Under the pieces are notes generated by a model. That model was not told the origin of the DNA. It ran no database searches and saw only the letters and a list, made by a program, of their open reading frames with translations. Positions 10,157 through 18,927 of a DNA stretch of 64,000 bases are shown one piece after another. Origin of the DNA: an uncultured Poribacteria bacterium (GTDB lineage Bacteria > Poribacteria > WGA-4E > PCPOR2b); contig OY282444.1 in NCBI GenBank assembly GCA_958296125.1, forward strand, positions 1,116,001 through 1,180,000, given 5' to 3'. Positions within the stretch are counted from its first letter, which is position 1. Each line of letters starts with the position of its first letter. A program made the translations under genes and the position numbers.

Positions 10157-11278
10157 ATGAGAATTACACAGATTGAACCGATCCCTGTCCGAGTTCCCCT
10201 GAAGGCGGGTCTGACAACGAAGACTGCCCACGGCGAACATATCCACTCGCCTTACGTCATCGTTCGCATCCACACCGATACGGACTTGGTCGGTCTAGGC
10301 GAAGCAACGGTCGCCCCTCGCTGGAGTGGCGAAACCAGTCGCGGTTGTGTCGCTGCCATTGAGGAACTGATTGCCCCTGCGCTAATCGGTGCTGACCCCA
10401 CCCAGATCAATTCGCTGCGAGCGGTCATGGACAGAGAGATTAAGCTCAACCCGTTCACAAAAGCGGCAGTAGAGATGGGGTTGTGGGATTTGGCTGGAAA
10501 AGCGGCAGGGGTTCCCGTTTATCAACTACTCGGTGGGCGAGTCCGCGACGCAATCCCGATTAAGATGGTTGTCGGCGCATTCGATGTCCCCCAAGCGGTC
10601 AGTCTGGCAGAGCGATTCCTCAACTGGGGGGTGCGTTGTCTGAAGGTCAAAGTTGGACTCGATCCCATGACAGATCTGCAGCGCGTAAAAGCGGTGCGGG
10701 AGGTCGCTGGTCCGACAGTCCCAGTTGGCATTGATGTCAACTGTGGTTGGAGTTTGGATACCGCCCGTCGTATGCTTCCCCAGCTTGAACCTTACGATAT
10801 ACTTTTCGCGGAGCAACCTATCTCCCCTGATGATCCGGAATCGCTCGCACAACTCAGGGAAGCGACCTCCATTCCAATCATGGCGGATGAAAGCCTCTTC
10901 ACCCTGGCAGATGCGTGGCTGCTAGCCAACGCCCGTGCTGCTGATATCTTCAGCGTGTATCCCGGTAAGCACGGTGGACTAGGTGCCACCCTTGAAATTG
11001 TGCATGTCGCAAAAGCTGCTGGCGCGGTTGGTAGTATTGGAAGTAATCTGGAATTGGGGATTGGGAGCGCTGCAATGCTGCACGTCGCAGCCGCGATGCC
11101 CACCATTGACAGTGAAACCTACCCGGCAGATATTATTGGACCCCTTTATCATGAGGCGGATCTGCTGCAGGCCCCACTCACTCTCGGCCCCGAAGTCGCT
11201 TGCGTCCCCGAAGGCCCTGGGTTGGGTATCGAGTTGGATGAAGAGCAGTTAGCACATTGGAAGGATAAGCACGCATGA
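10157..11278 (+). CDS. Mandelate racemase / muconate lactonizing-type enolase-superfamily enzyme
   Basis: A 373-residue enolase-superfamily protein beginning at MRITQIEPIPVRVPLK; an upstream ATG at 10130 has no ribosome site, while AGAGG precedes 10157. The capping domain is about 1-125 and the barrel about 130-360. The KxK base motif is visible in LKVKVGLDP. The metal ligands are Asp in VGIDVNCGW, Glu in FAEQPIS and Asp/Glu in IMADES, and a Lys lies in YPGKHGG. These fit the MLE/dipeptide-epimerase subgroup better than mandelate racemase, which would have a His-Asp dyad. It probably epimerises or cycloisomerises a carboxylate. Its neighbour at 11328 is a divergent homolog. Confidence 0.88.
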   Translation: MRITQIEPIPVRVPLKAGLTTKTAHGEHIHSPYVIVRIHTDTDLVGLGEATVAPRWSGETSRGCVAAIEELIAPALIGADPTQINSLRAVMDREIKLNPFTKAAVEMGLWDLAGKAAGVPVYQLLGGRVRDAIPIKMVVGAFDVPQAVSLAERFLNWGVRCLKVKVGLDPMTDLQRVKAVREVAGPTVPVGIDVNCGWSLDTARRMLPQLEPYDILFAEQPISPDDPESLAQLREATSIPIMADESLFTLADAWLLANARAADIFSVYPGKHGGLGATLEIVHVAKAAGAVGSIGSNLELGIGSAAMLHVAAAMPTIDSETYPADIIGPLYHEADLLQAPLTLGPEVACVPEGPGLGIELDEEQLAHWKDKHA

Positions 11279-11327
11279 CTTAACACTTATCAGCGCATAT
11301 AAAAATGATCAAGCGAAAGGAAAAATC

Positions 11328-12404
11328 GTGAAAATTACCCAAATTGAACAGATTGCTGTGGAGATCCCTTATCTGGAGCGCGTGCGGGAACATCTTCAGA
11401 AGGGGTGGAATCTCGCCAACCGCGCAACAGATGATGAGTTTCGAGCAAACAGAAGTGAGTTTGAAAGACAGTGGCGCGAATCGTCGCCGCCTACTGTAGA
11501 AACGTCGATCTATCGTGTGCATACCGATGAGGGACTTGTGGGGATTGGCGAAGGCGCAGATATTTCCGAAGCCAAAATCCAAGCGTATCTGGGGAGAAGC
11601 CCCTTTGAGTTCATCATGGATGATACCGCTGGCCCGCTTCAGATCGCTTTTTATGACCTGATGGGTCAGGCTGTCGGGCTGCCGATGGCACGGATGTTTG
11701 GGCCCTGTCAGCAGAGTGCCCCAATCGCATATTGGTCGCAGTGTTTCCCGCCGGAGGTGTTGCAGGATGAGGTAAAGATTGCGCTAGAAAACGGTTTTCG
11801 AGTACATAAGTTCAAACGCCGCGCCCACACCGATGTGGTGGAACAGGTGCAAGCCATCGCGGAGGTAGCTCCAGAGGATTATGAACTCACGATTGATGCC
11901 AACACCACCTTCGGAACTGTGGAGCGCGCCCTCTCCTTCGGTCGGCGGTTGAAAGAGTATCCCCACGTCAAATGCTTGGAATCGCCAATCAATCAGGAGG
12001 ATGTTGAGGGGTATCTTCGACTGAAGAAAGCACTCGGTCTCCCGCTGGCAATCCACTTTAACTCGCCGCCGCCGACAATTTCACTTCCTTCGCCTGCCTA
12101 CGATTATTACGTGGTGGGAGGGTGGCTCGCTGGTGTCCTGCGCTGTGCCAACATCGCGTCCGCTGCGAACAAACCGCTCTGGCTCCAGATGGGCTTTACA
12201 GGCATCTCCGCGGTCTTTATGGTGCATCTCGCCGCCGCTCTCCCGAATGCGTCGTTGAGCCATGTTTCGCTTTACATACTGCTAGAGCATTCACTTCTCG
12301 CTGAACCGTTAATTGTTAGAGATGGGTTGGCAAAGGTTCCGGACAGACCGGGCCTGGGTGTGGGGCTTGATATGGATGCGGTTGAACGGTATCGGGTTGG
12401 TTAG
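11328..12404 (+). CDS. Divergent enolase-superfamily protein
   Basis: A 358-residue member that starts with GTG after GAAAGGAAAAATC, just 49 bases behind the previous gene. The N-terminal capping domain (KITQIEQIAVEIPYLERV) and barrel are recognisable. KFK (VHKFKRR) could supply the KxK pair. The first two metal ligands appear as Asp in LTIDANTTFG and Glu in LESPINQED. At the third ligand position, where family members read ADES or equivalent, this protein reads AIHFNSPPP with no acidic residue. It could be a non-catalytic or altered-metal member. It likely works with the neighbouring enolase-family and amidohydrolase genes (inference). Confidence 0.8.
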   Translation: MKITQIEQIAVEIPYLERVREHLQKGWNLANRATDDEFRANRSEFERQWRESSPPTVETSIYRVHTDEGLVGIGEGADISEAKIQAYLGRSPFEFIMDDTAGPLQIAFYDLMGQAVGLPMARMFGPCQQSAPIAYWSQCFPPEVLQDEVKIALENGFRVHKFKRRAHTDVVEQVQAIAEVAPEDYELTIDANTTFGTVERALSFGRRLKEYPHVKCLESPINQEDVEGYLRLKKALGLPLAIHFNSPPPTISLPSPAYDYYVVGGWLAGVLRCANIASAANKPLWLQMGFTGISAVFMVHLAAALPNASLSHVSLYILLEHSLLAEPLIVRDGLAKVPDRPGLGVGLDMDAVERYRVG

Positions 12405-12521
12405 TCTAATAGGACTTACGCCCTTCAGATTGCAGGCGCACAATTTAGGGACGTGTATAGGACAGAACGCAAGTACTATGAATCCCGCTACTTCGGCGAC
12501 AATTTTAGGAAACCTGCTTAT

Positions 12522-14603
12522 ATGAAACACCTTTTTGAAAAACTACGTGATGACACCCAAAACTGGCATGAAGAAGGCTACCCCTGCCCAGATTACCCAC
12601 TCGTCGGAGAGGTGCTACGCTACCAGTTTGAAGGCGAACCGCAGGAACAAATCTCCCTCAAGTACCTCCGCGAACCCCAATTCCAATCGTTGGAACTCTA
12701 TTGGTATCTGCGACTAGTACTGAAAACGCCCCATATTGTTGCCCTCTATAAACACTATTACAGCGACGATGTCCGCGATTTCTGTGAAGCATTTGGCATC
12801 CCAATCACCCTAGACGAACTAATATTGATTAGGGATATTGACGCAGTTATTGACTTAGTAAAAAACCAACCAGAATTCGTTAAGCGGAAGCGCATTGACC
12901 CGGTTCATGAGGCTGTGATCCTCTCTTACCCGAGTTATATTTTTGCTCTCGCAATGGGCACCGGCAAGACGGTCCTCATCGGCGCGATCATTGCGACAGA
13001 ATTCGCCATGGCACTCCGATATCCTGAAGCTGACTTCATGAAAAACGCTCTCGTATTCGCCCCCGGCACAACGATTATTGAGAGTCTACGCGAGATTAGT
13101 GACATCCCTTTCGATCGAATTCTGCCTCCTAGCCTACACCGTGATTTTCTCGCCAATCTTAAAATCACCTATCCGCAAGCAGGCGCGAAAGACATTCAGG
13201 TTCAAAGTGGTAGTGCTTACAACGTCATCGTCGCGAACACTGAGAAAATTGCTCTTCGGGCAAACGTGAAAAAACGGAGCAATCAGACGGAGTTCGAGTT
13301 TGAGGAAAAGAAGGAACAAGCAGAATTAGAGGCGAACCTTCGGCTCCAAAAAATCACAAGTCTGCCGAATTTAGGTGTCTTCTCGGACGAAGCACACCAC
13401 ACTTACGGTAATAAAATGGACAAAGAACTCAAACGCGTCCGCGAAACGGTCAACTACATCAAAGAGAAACAAGGGGTCATTGCTGTTGTCAATACCACCG
13501 GCACTCCTTACTACAAGCGTCAGATGCTCCGCGAAGTCGTCGCATGGTATAGTCTCGGCGAAGGAATAAAAGATAACATCCTTAAAAGTCTCCGCCGTGG
13601 GATTGTTCACTATGATATCGGAAGCGGCTCCGAAGAAGATGTCATTCGGAACGTGATAGGCCTGTTTTTTGAAAGCTACCGGGACGTAACGCTGCCCAAC
13701 GGCGCAAAAGCGAAAATCGCCTTCTACTTCAAGACGCAAGAACATTTGGAAACCTCGCGTCTACATATTGAAAATGCACTCGCAGAAATTGGTGAAAGTG
13801 CCACCCTGATACTCGTCAATACGCAGCGTTCAAGTCAAGCCGAGGTTGACGAGTTCAACCGACTTAACGACTCAAACAGTCAAAAGCGTATCCTGCTGCT
13901 CATCGGTAAAGGCGTGGAGGGGTGGAACTGTCCCAGTCTATTCGCTTGTGCCCTTATTAAAGAACAGACAACGAGTAGTAACTTTGTTTTGCAAGCCTCA
14001 ACGCGATGCCTACGTCAGGTGGAAGCCAACACGCATCCCGCTAAAATCTTTTTGGACACAAAGAACAGATACATTTTAGACAAGGAATTGGAGGAAAACT
14101 TCGGCACTAGTCTCGGTAGGCTTAGCGGACACACCGCCGAAACCGAAGAGATCAAAATCCGTATTCGCAAGACGGAATTGCCTAAACTCGAAATTTCTCG
14201 ATTGGTATCTCGCGTTGTCCGAGACGAACACGCACCGACAGTGATCAAATTGCAAGTCCCTACTGATGTGAAAGAGCCTACACCGATTGTTCGGCACCTA
14301 CTAACACCCAACTTCACGCGGAGGGCTTCTCCGATCACTAGCATTGAGGAAATGGACAAAATTGAGGTGGCTAACCGCACAACCGATTGCTATACGCTCG
14401 CGCGACGACTTGCCATCAACTATCATCTTCCTTTGATGCAGATGCTCAAAAAACTTAAACAGCTCTATCCGGCAGGCGAGGTTCCGAACGAACATCTCTA
14501 TCCGTTGTATCAACAGGTGGAAAGCCAGTTGAAAAATTATACAGTGATTGAAGAGGAAATCTCCGATGTCCTCGCGCTTATTCATACGCACGATAGGGGT
14601 TAA
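12522..14603 (+). CDS. Type III restriction system Res-like helicase subunit, nuclease domain absent
   Basis: A 693-residue SF2 helicase of the type III restriction Res family. I start at ATG 12522 (MKHLFEKLRDD); an earlier frame opens at 12453 without a ribosome site. Walker A is MGTGKT near residue 145, DEAH-type SDEAHHTYG near 289 and motif III TTGTPYYKR near 325. Helicase motifs V/VI are around GVEGWNCPSLFACALIKEQ and LQASTRCLRQ. Family members run to 850-1000 residues with a C-terminal PD-(D/E)XK nuclease; here the gene stops at DVLALIHTHDRG with no such motif. A Mod methyltransferase gene follows after 80 bp, giving a res-mod order. Confidence 0.85.
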   Translation: MKHLFEKLRDDTQNWHEEGYPCPDYPLVGEVLRYQFEGEPQEQISLKYLREPQFQSLELYWYLRLVLKTPHIVALYKHYYSDDVRDFCEAFGIPITLDELILIRDIDAVIDLVKNQPEFVKRKRIDPVHEAVILSYPSYIFALAMGTGKTVLIGAIIATEFAMALRYPEADFMKNALVFAPGTTIIESLREISDIPFDRILPPSLHRDFLANLKITYPQAGAKDIQVQSGSAYNVIVANTEKIALRANVKKRSNQTEFEFEEKKEQAELEANLRLQKITSLPNLGVFSDEAHHTYGNKMDKELKRVRETVNYIKEKQGVIAVVNTTGTPYYKRQMLREVVAWYSLGEGIKDNILKSLRRGIVHYDIGSGSEEDVIRNVIGLFFESYRDVTLPNGAKAKIAFYFKTQEHLETSRLHIENALAEIGESATLILVNTQRSSQAEVDEFNRLNDSNSQKRILLLIGKGVEGWNCPSLFACALIKEQTTSSNFVLQASTRCLRQVEANTHPAKIFLDTKNRYILDKELEENFGTSLGRLSGHTAETEEIKIRIRKTELPKLEISRLVSRVVRDEHAPTVIKLQVPTDVKEPTPIVRHLLTPNFTRRASPITSIEEMDKIEVANRTTDCYTLARRLAINYHLPLMQMLKKLKQLYPAGEVPNEHLYPLYQQVESQLKNYTVIEEEISDVLALIHTHDRG

Positions 14604-14683
14604 AAGTTACAAACGCGAAGATTGCAAAATAATAACATACTCATAATATTCGATCTGACTTTTGAGTGATGAGAGGCAACACA

Positions 14684-16369
14684 ATGAAAATTACCCCTGT
14701 TAAAGGGCGACCAATGCTGCATTGGGTCGGTAAACGCCCGATTGACACAGTAAACGCCTATCCTGCCCAATTGGTCGAAACCTATAATGTCGAAAGCGCA
14801 GAAAAAGAACCGACATACGACAGATTTTTAGACGGTCCTAACCTCCTTTTTCACGGCGATAACAAAGAAATTCTCTCCACGCTGCTTGTGCAGGGTTTCC
14901 GTGGGAAAATAGACCTTATCTACATAGATCCGCCTTTTGACAGCGGGGCAGACTATGTGCGAAAGGTGAAATTACGCGGTGAAAAGGCGAAACTGGAAGC
15001 TGAAGGACACTCGGTTATTGAGCAGACGCAATACACCGACATCTGGGCGAATGATAATTACCTCCAATTCATGTATGAACGACTCATTTTGATGCAAGAG
15101 CTCTTAGGTGAAAAGGGTAGCCTTTACCTCCACTGTGACTGGCATAAAAACCATCATCTCCGTCTTGCGCTTGACGAGGTGTTTGGTCAAGATAATTTTC
15201 AGCGCGAAATCATCTGGCGTATCGGATGGATCTCAGGTTATAAGACAAAAGCTAAAAACTGGATTAGGAACCATGATACTATTCTTTTTTATACGAAGGA
15301 TAAGGATAACTTCATCTTCAATAAGGAATACATCCCTTATGCAGATGGTTATGTGCGGCGAGACGGTAGCAAACCTGAAGGTGAAGGATATCCAATAGAA
15401 GATACTTGGAATTGTAATGATTTAGACCGAATGGACTCCATTCAGATTATGAGTTTTAGTGGAGAAAAAACTGGATACGACACCCAGAAAAACGAAAATC
15501 TTCTTGCACGTATCATCAAAGCCTCAAGCAACGAAGATTCTATCATTCTCGACTGCTTCGTCGGAAGCGGCACCACCGCAGTTGTAGCGGAAAAACTCGG
15601 CAGACGCTGGATCGCTGCGGACCTCAACAAAGGTGCGATCCAGACAACAATGAAACGGATACAGACGGACATTGACGAACCACGGGGAATCGCCCACTAC
15701 CGCGTCAATAACTATGACTTTCAGACCGAGCAGGAACTCAAAGGGATTGCCATCTCTAAATACGGTGTGGAACCCGATCGGAAAGCTGCCTTTTTTGATG
15801 GGCACTTAGACGGAACCCTCGTCAAAATCGCCGATCTGACGAAACCGCTCACCCGATTGGATATCCAACTCATTAAGGACGAACTCCAACACCGTCCGGA
15901 TGAGGCGCGTAACATCACGGTGGTATGCAATGGCAGCGAAATTGGAATCCAAGAGGAACTTGACAACGAAAACCAACATCGCCCAATCAATAAAATCATT
16001 GTGCAAGATATTCAACGTGACGGTGTCACCACCTACGCACCTGCCGAAGCAGACGTTAAGTTTGAAAGGAACGGGCAAAGCGTCACGATTACCATTGAAG
16101 ATTATATGAGTCCGACTATCTTGGGGCGTTTGGAGATAGATCGCACCGTTTTCGATGAGCAAATTGACGATTTTCGTGCACAGATTGATTGCATGCTGAT
16201 AGACACTGATTACACAGGAGAGCATTTCACAATAGTTAAGAGCGACGTTCCTGAGAAAAAGAGCGATTTTGTTGAGGGCCAATATACGGTATCGCTACCA
16301 CGGCCTAATGCCCGCGTCGCCGTGAAGATTATTGACATGCTCGGAGAGGAAACGGTTGTCAGGGAATGA
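14684..16369 (+). CDS. Type III-like DNA adenine methyltransferase (Mod)
   Basis: A 561-residue beta-class N6-adenine/N4-cytosine methyltransferase. The catalytic motif IV is IDPPF near residue 82 and the SAM-binding motif I is DCFVGSGTT near 289, the IV-before-I order of beta-class and type III Mod enzymes. The 200 residues between them should hold target recognition. The C-terminal 170 residues (ITIEDYMSPTILGRLEID) match no domain I know. The ATG at 14684 follows GAGAGGCAAC; an upstream ATG at 14666 is less likely. It is paired with the Res-like helicase just upstream. If the nuclease is truly missing, Mod would still methylate the host genome. Confidence 0.9.
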   Translation: MKITPVKGRPMLHWVGKRPIDTVNAYPAQLVETYNVESAEKEPTYDRFLDGPNLLFHGDNKEILSTLLVQGFRGKIDLIYIDPPFDSGADYVRKVKLRGEKAKLEAEGHSVIEQTQYTDIWANDNYLQFMYERLILMQELLGEKGSLYLHCDWHKNHHLRLALDEVFGQDNFQREIIWRIGWISGYKTKAKNWIRNHDTILFYTKDKDNFIFNKEYIPYADGYVRRDGSKPEGEGYPIEDTWNCNDLDRMDSIQIMSFSGEKTGYDTQKNENLLARIIKASSNEDSIILDCFVGSGTTAVVAEKLGRRWIAADLNKGAIQTTMKRIQTDIDEPRGIAHYRVNNYDFQTEQELKGIAISKYGVEPDRKAAFFDGHLDGTLVKIADLTKPLTRLDIQLIKDELQHRPDEARNITVVCNGSEIGIQEELDNENQHRPINKIIVQDIQRDGVTTYAPAEADVKFERNGQSVTITIEDYMSPTILGRLEIDRTVFDEQIDDFRAQIDCMLIDTDYTGEHFTIVKSDVPEKKSDFVEGQYTVSLPRPNARVAVKIIDMLGEETVVRE

Positions 16370-16461
16370 TAGTATCGAAAATTACGAGACAATGGCACCC
16401 TACGTTAAAAATCAAGTCCAAAACTATTAATCGCGTCTATTTTTATCAAAGGAACAAAAAG

Positions 16462-17487
16462 ATGGATTTAAAGAAAAAAAGCAGACGAATGAACTTGACC
16501 TGCCTTGTGATTATTGGGTTTATCGTTTCACTAAGTTTCACCACTTCCAACGCCAACGCGCAAAAACGCCGATTTCTCAGCGTGGGCACGGCACCACCGG
16601 GTGGAGCATTTTTCGTCGTTGGGGGTGCGATCGCGCAGGTCGTTAGTAACCATACAGGCGATCTGAATTGGGAAGTTTCCGCCGAAGCAACCAAAGGCAC
16701 ACAGGAAAATATCCGGCGTCTCGCCAAGGGTGAGTTAGAATTTGCCCTTGCCAACGCCGCCATCTCTTACTTCGCGGTTCGTGGAGAAGGAGCGTGGAAA
16801 GGGGAGCAACCCATTCGGGCGGTGATGACCCTTGCTCCCAATGTTGCCCTTTTTATCACACCACAATCTTCCGGCGTAAAGAAGATTTCGGATTTAAAGG
16901 GGAAGCGCGTAGTAGTTGGGCCCGCGGGTGCAGGATTCGAGTATTTTCTGGAGCCGATTCTGGCTGCACACGGCGTGAGTTATCAAGGTTTTACCCCACT
17001 CCACAACACCCAAGCGAGTGCCGTTGATATGCTCGCTGACAGGTCCGCCGCCGCTGCGTTCTTGGGTGGAGCAGTCCCGACCGCATCGATTACCCGAGCC
17101 AGCGCGTCTCAGAACATCTTTTTCATCCCGTTCGATGCCGCGGCGAAACAGCATCTGTTTGAAAACTACCCGTTTTTTAACGCCGTTGTAATCCCTTCAG
17201 GGACGTACCGGGGTCAAGCCGAGCCCTTCCACGGCATGAATGTCGGGGCCATGCACCTGATTACTGCCGTAAATATGGACACGGAAACAGTTTATCAATT
17301 CACCAAAATCCTCTATGAGCAGCGTGCCGAAGTCGTCAAGACACACCCCGCGGGTAAGGCAATTAACCCCAAAAATGTTGTGAAGGATATCGGCACCCCG
17401 TTTCACCCCGGTGCAATTCGTTATTACAGAGAGATTGGTATTTGGCGCGACGAAAGCCCAACGCCTGATAAAGCTTCGGGGAATTGA
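16462..17487 (+). CDS. TAXI-family TRAP transporter solute receptor
   Basis: A 341-residue periplasmic substrate-binding protein of the TAXI (TRAP-associated extracytoplasmic immunogenic) family. I start at the ATG at 16462, after AAAGGAACAAAAAG. A signal peptide ends near SNANA, followed by the family signature SVGTAPPGGAFFVVGGAIAQVV. ISDLKGKRVVVGPAGAGFE and the C-terminal YYREIGIW are also typical. TAXI receptors deliver substrate to a fused TRAP membrane subunit, but none is encoded nearby; the flanks are a methyltransferase and a luciferase-like oxidoreductase. It may serve a transporter elsewhere. Ligand unknown; glutamate or other dicarboxylates are known for some members. Confidence 0.9.
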   Translation: MDLKKKSRRMNLTCLVIIGFIVSLSFTTSNANAQKRRFLSVGTAPPGGAFFVVGGAIAQVVSNHTGDLNWEVSAEATKGTQENIRRLAKGELEFALANAAISYFAVRGEGAWKGEQPIRAVMTLAPNVALFITPQSSGVKKISDLKGKRVVVGPAGAGFEYFLEPILAAHGVSYQGFTPLHNTQASAVDMLADRSAAAAFLGGAVPTASITRASASQNIFFIPFDAAAKQHLFENYPFFNAVVIPSGTYRGQAEPFHGMNVGAMHLITAVNMDTETVYQFTKILYEQRAEVVKTHPAGKAINPKNVVKDIGTPFHPGAIRYYREIGIWRDESPTPDKASGN

Positions 17488-17545
17488 AACGCTATAAAGG
17501 AAGGAAAACCTGCCCGATACATTACCTATGTGGAGGTTGTAACTC

Positions 17546-18823
17546 GTGCAATTTGGTATATTCTACGAACACCAGATCCCGCGCCCGTGGAACGATGGCG
17601 ACGAACTGAAGCTGTTTCAAGATGCCCTCGATCAGGTAGAACTTGCAGATCGGCTCGGCTATGACTATGTGTGGGAGGTCGAACACCACTTCCTTGAGGA
17701 ATACTCCCACTCCTCTGCCCCCGAAGTATTCCTCGCTGCGTGCAGTCAGCGGACAAAGCAGATTCGGCTCGGTCACGGCATTGTATTGATGCCGCCCGCG
17801 TACAATCATCCCGCACGTGTCGCCGAACGGATTGCGACGCTCGATCTCGTTTCAAACGGGCGTGTGGAGTGGGGCACCGGCGAATCCGCTTCACACATAG
17901 AACTTGGCGGTTTCAGAATTGAGCCCGAGCAGAAACGTGAGATGTGGGAGGAGTGCACCCGTGAAGCCGCCAAGATGATGGTCCAAGCCCCTTACGCCGG
18001 TTTTGAGGGGAAATATTTTTCGATGCCGCCCCGCAACGTTTTGCCAAAGCCGGTTCAGAAGCCTCACCCGCCTATCTGGGTTGCCTGTCCTAGTCGTGAC
18101 ACGATGCGGTATGCGGCGCGGAACGGTATGGGGGCTTTAACCTTTGCATTCGTCCATCCAGATGATGCAAAGTTTTGGGTTGAAGAGTATTATGAGATTG
18201 CCGAGAAGGAGTGTCATCCCATCGGTCAGGCGGTGAATCTGAGTGTCGCAATGGTGAGCGGCTTTTCATGTCATGAGGATGAAGAGACCGCCATTGAGCG
18301 CGGGCTTGATGGCTTACGATTTTTTACGCATGGCCTCTCACACTATTATGTCGTAGGGTCCCATGTCCCCGGTCACACGGATGTTTGGGAGTCGTATCAG
18401 GAAGTTCCAGAGGTTCCCCGTGAAGCGAGAGGCGGGATCGGCACACCGGACCAACTCCGCGAGCATCTACTGAAATACGAGGAGATGGGCGTAGATCAGG
18501 TAATCTTTATCCAGCAGGCAGGGCGCAACAGCCACGAGGATATCTGCGAAGCCCTTGAACTACTCGCATCGCGTGTCATGCCCGAATTCAAAGAACGTGA
18601 CGAGTTACACAAGCAGCAAAAACTCGAAAGACTTGCCCCCATAATTGAAGCTGCCGAATCTCGTATCCCCCCGCTCACAGCGCTTGACGAGGTGCCCACC
18701 GTCACCGCTTACCCCGCGTTAAAGAAACAACTTGAAGACAAACCGCCCGAAGAGGCAGAGATGTCGGAAGATGGAAAGGCATTTCTCCTCGCGATTGAGG
18801 GTGGATCGCGTGTGAAAAGGTAG
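17546..18823 (+). CDS. Luciferase-like flavin-dependent monooxygenase
   Basis: A 425-residue LLM-class oxidoreductase (TIM barrel, reduced flavin with O2). It starts with GTG nine bases after TGGAGG. Family markers are DYVWEVEHHFLEEYSHSS, RIRLGHGIVLMPPAYNHPARVAERIATLDLVSNGR in parts, GTGESAS, and KPVQKPHPPIWVA. The barrel spans about 1-330. The final 90 residues (EFKERDELHKQQKLERLAPIIEAAESRIPP) form a charged helical tail not typical of the family. It follows the TAXI receptor by 58 bp and may be co-transcribed. LLM enzymes oxidise sulfonates, amines or alkyl compounds; the substrate here is undetermined. Confidence 0.9.
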   Translation: MQFGIFYEHQIPRPWNDGDELKLFQDALDQVELADRLGYDYVWEVEHHFLEEYSHSSAPEVFLAACSQRTKQIRLGHGIVLMPPAYNHPARVAERIATLDLVSNGRVEWGTGESASHIELGGFRIEPEQKREMWEECTREAAKMMVQAPYAGFEGKYFSMPPRNVLPKPVQKPHPPIWVACPSRDTMRYAARNGMGALTFAFVHPDDAKFWVEEYYEIAEKECHPIGQAVNLSVAMVSGFSCHEDEETAIERGLDGLRFFTHGLSHYYVVGSHVPGHTDVWESYQEVPEVPREARGGIGTPDQLREHLLKYEEMGVDQVIFIQQAGRNSHEDICEALELLASRVMPEFKERDELHKQQKLERLAPIIEAAESRIPPLTALDEVPTVTAYPALKKQLEDKPPEEAEMSEDGKAFLLAIEGGSRVKR

Positions 18824-18855
18824 GGCTTGCATTTGCACTAAGGAGTTATGGGTAT

Positions 18856-18882
18856 GTAGGGCTAACGATCGTTAATCCCTAC
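18856..18882. terminator. Hairpin between convergent genes
   Basis: A GTAGGG/CCCTAC outer stem encloses the perfect 12-bp palindrome TAACGATCGTTA (18863-18874). It sits between two convergent genes, 33 bases beyond one stop and 46 from the other. There is no T-run, so a rho-independent terminator is not certain; it may be another palindromic repeat. Confidence 0.4.
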
Positions 18883-18927
18883 GAATTAGCGCACCTAAAA
18901 ATCCCTCCGATAGTTAGCAGCCTAGGT

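Noticed and set aside
12453-12521. Upstream extension of the Res-like protein
   Set aside because: No ribosome site precedes the 12453 start and the extra residues look non-native; 12522 fits better.
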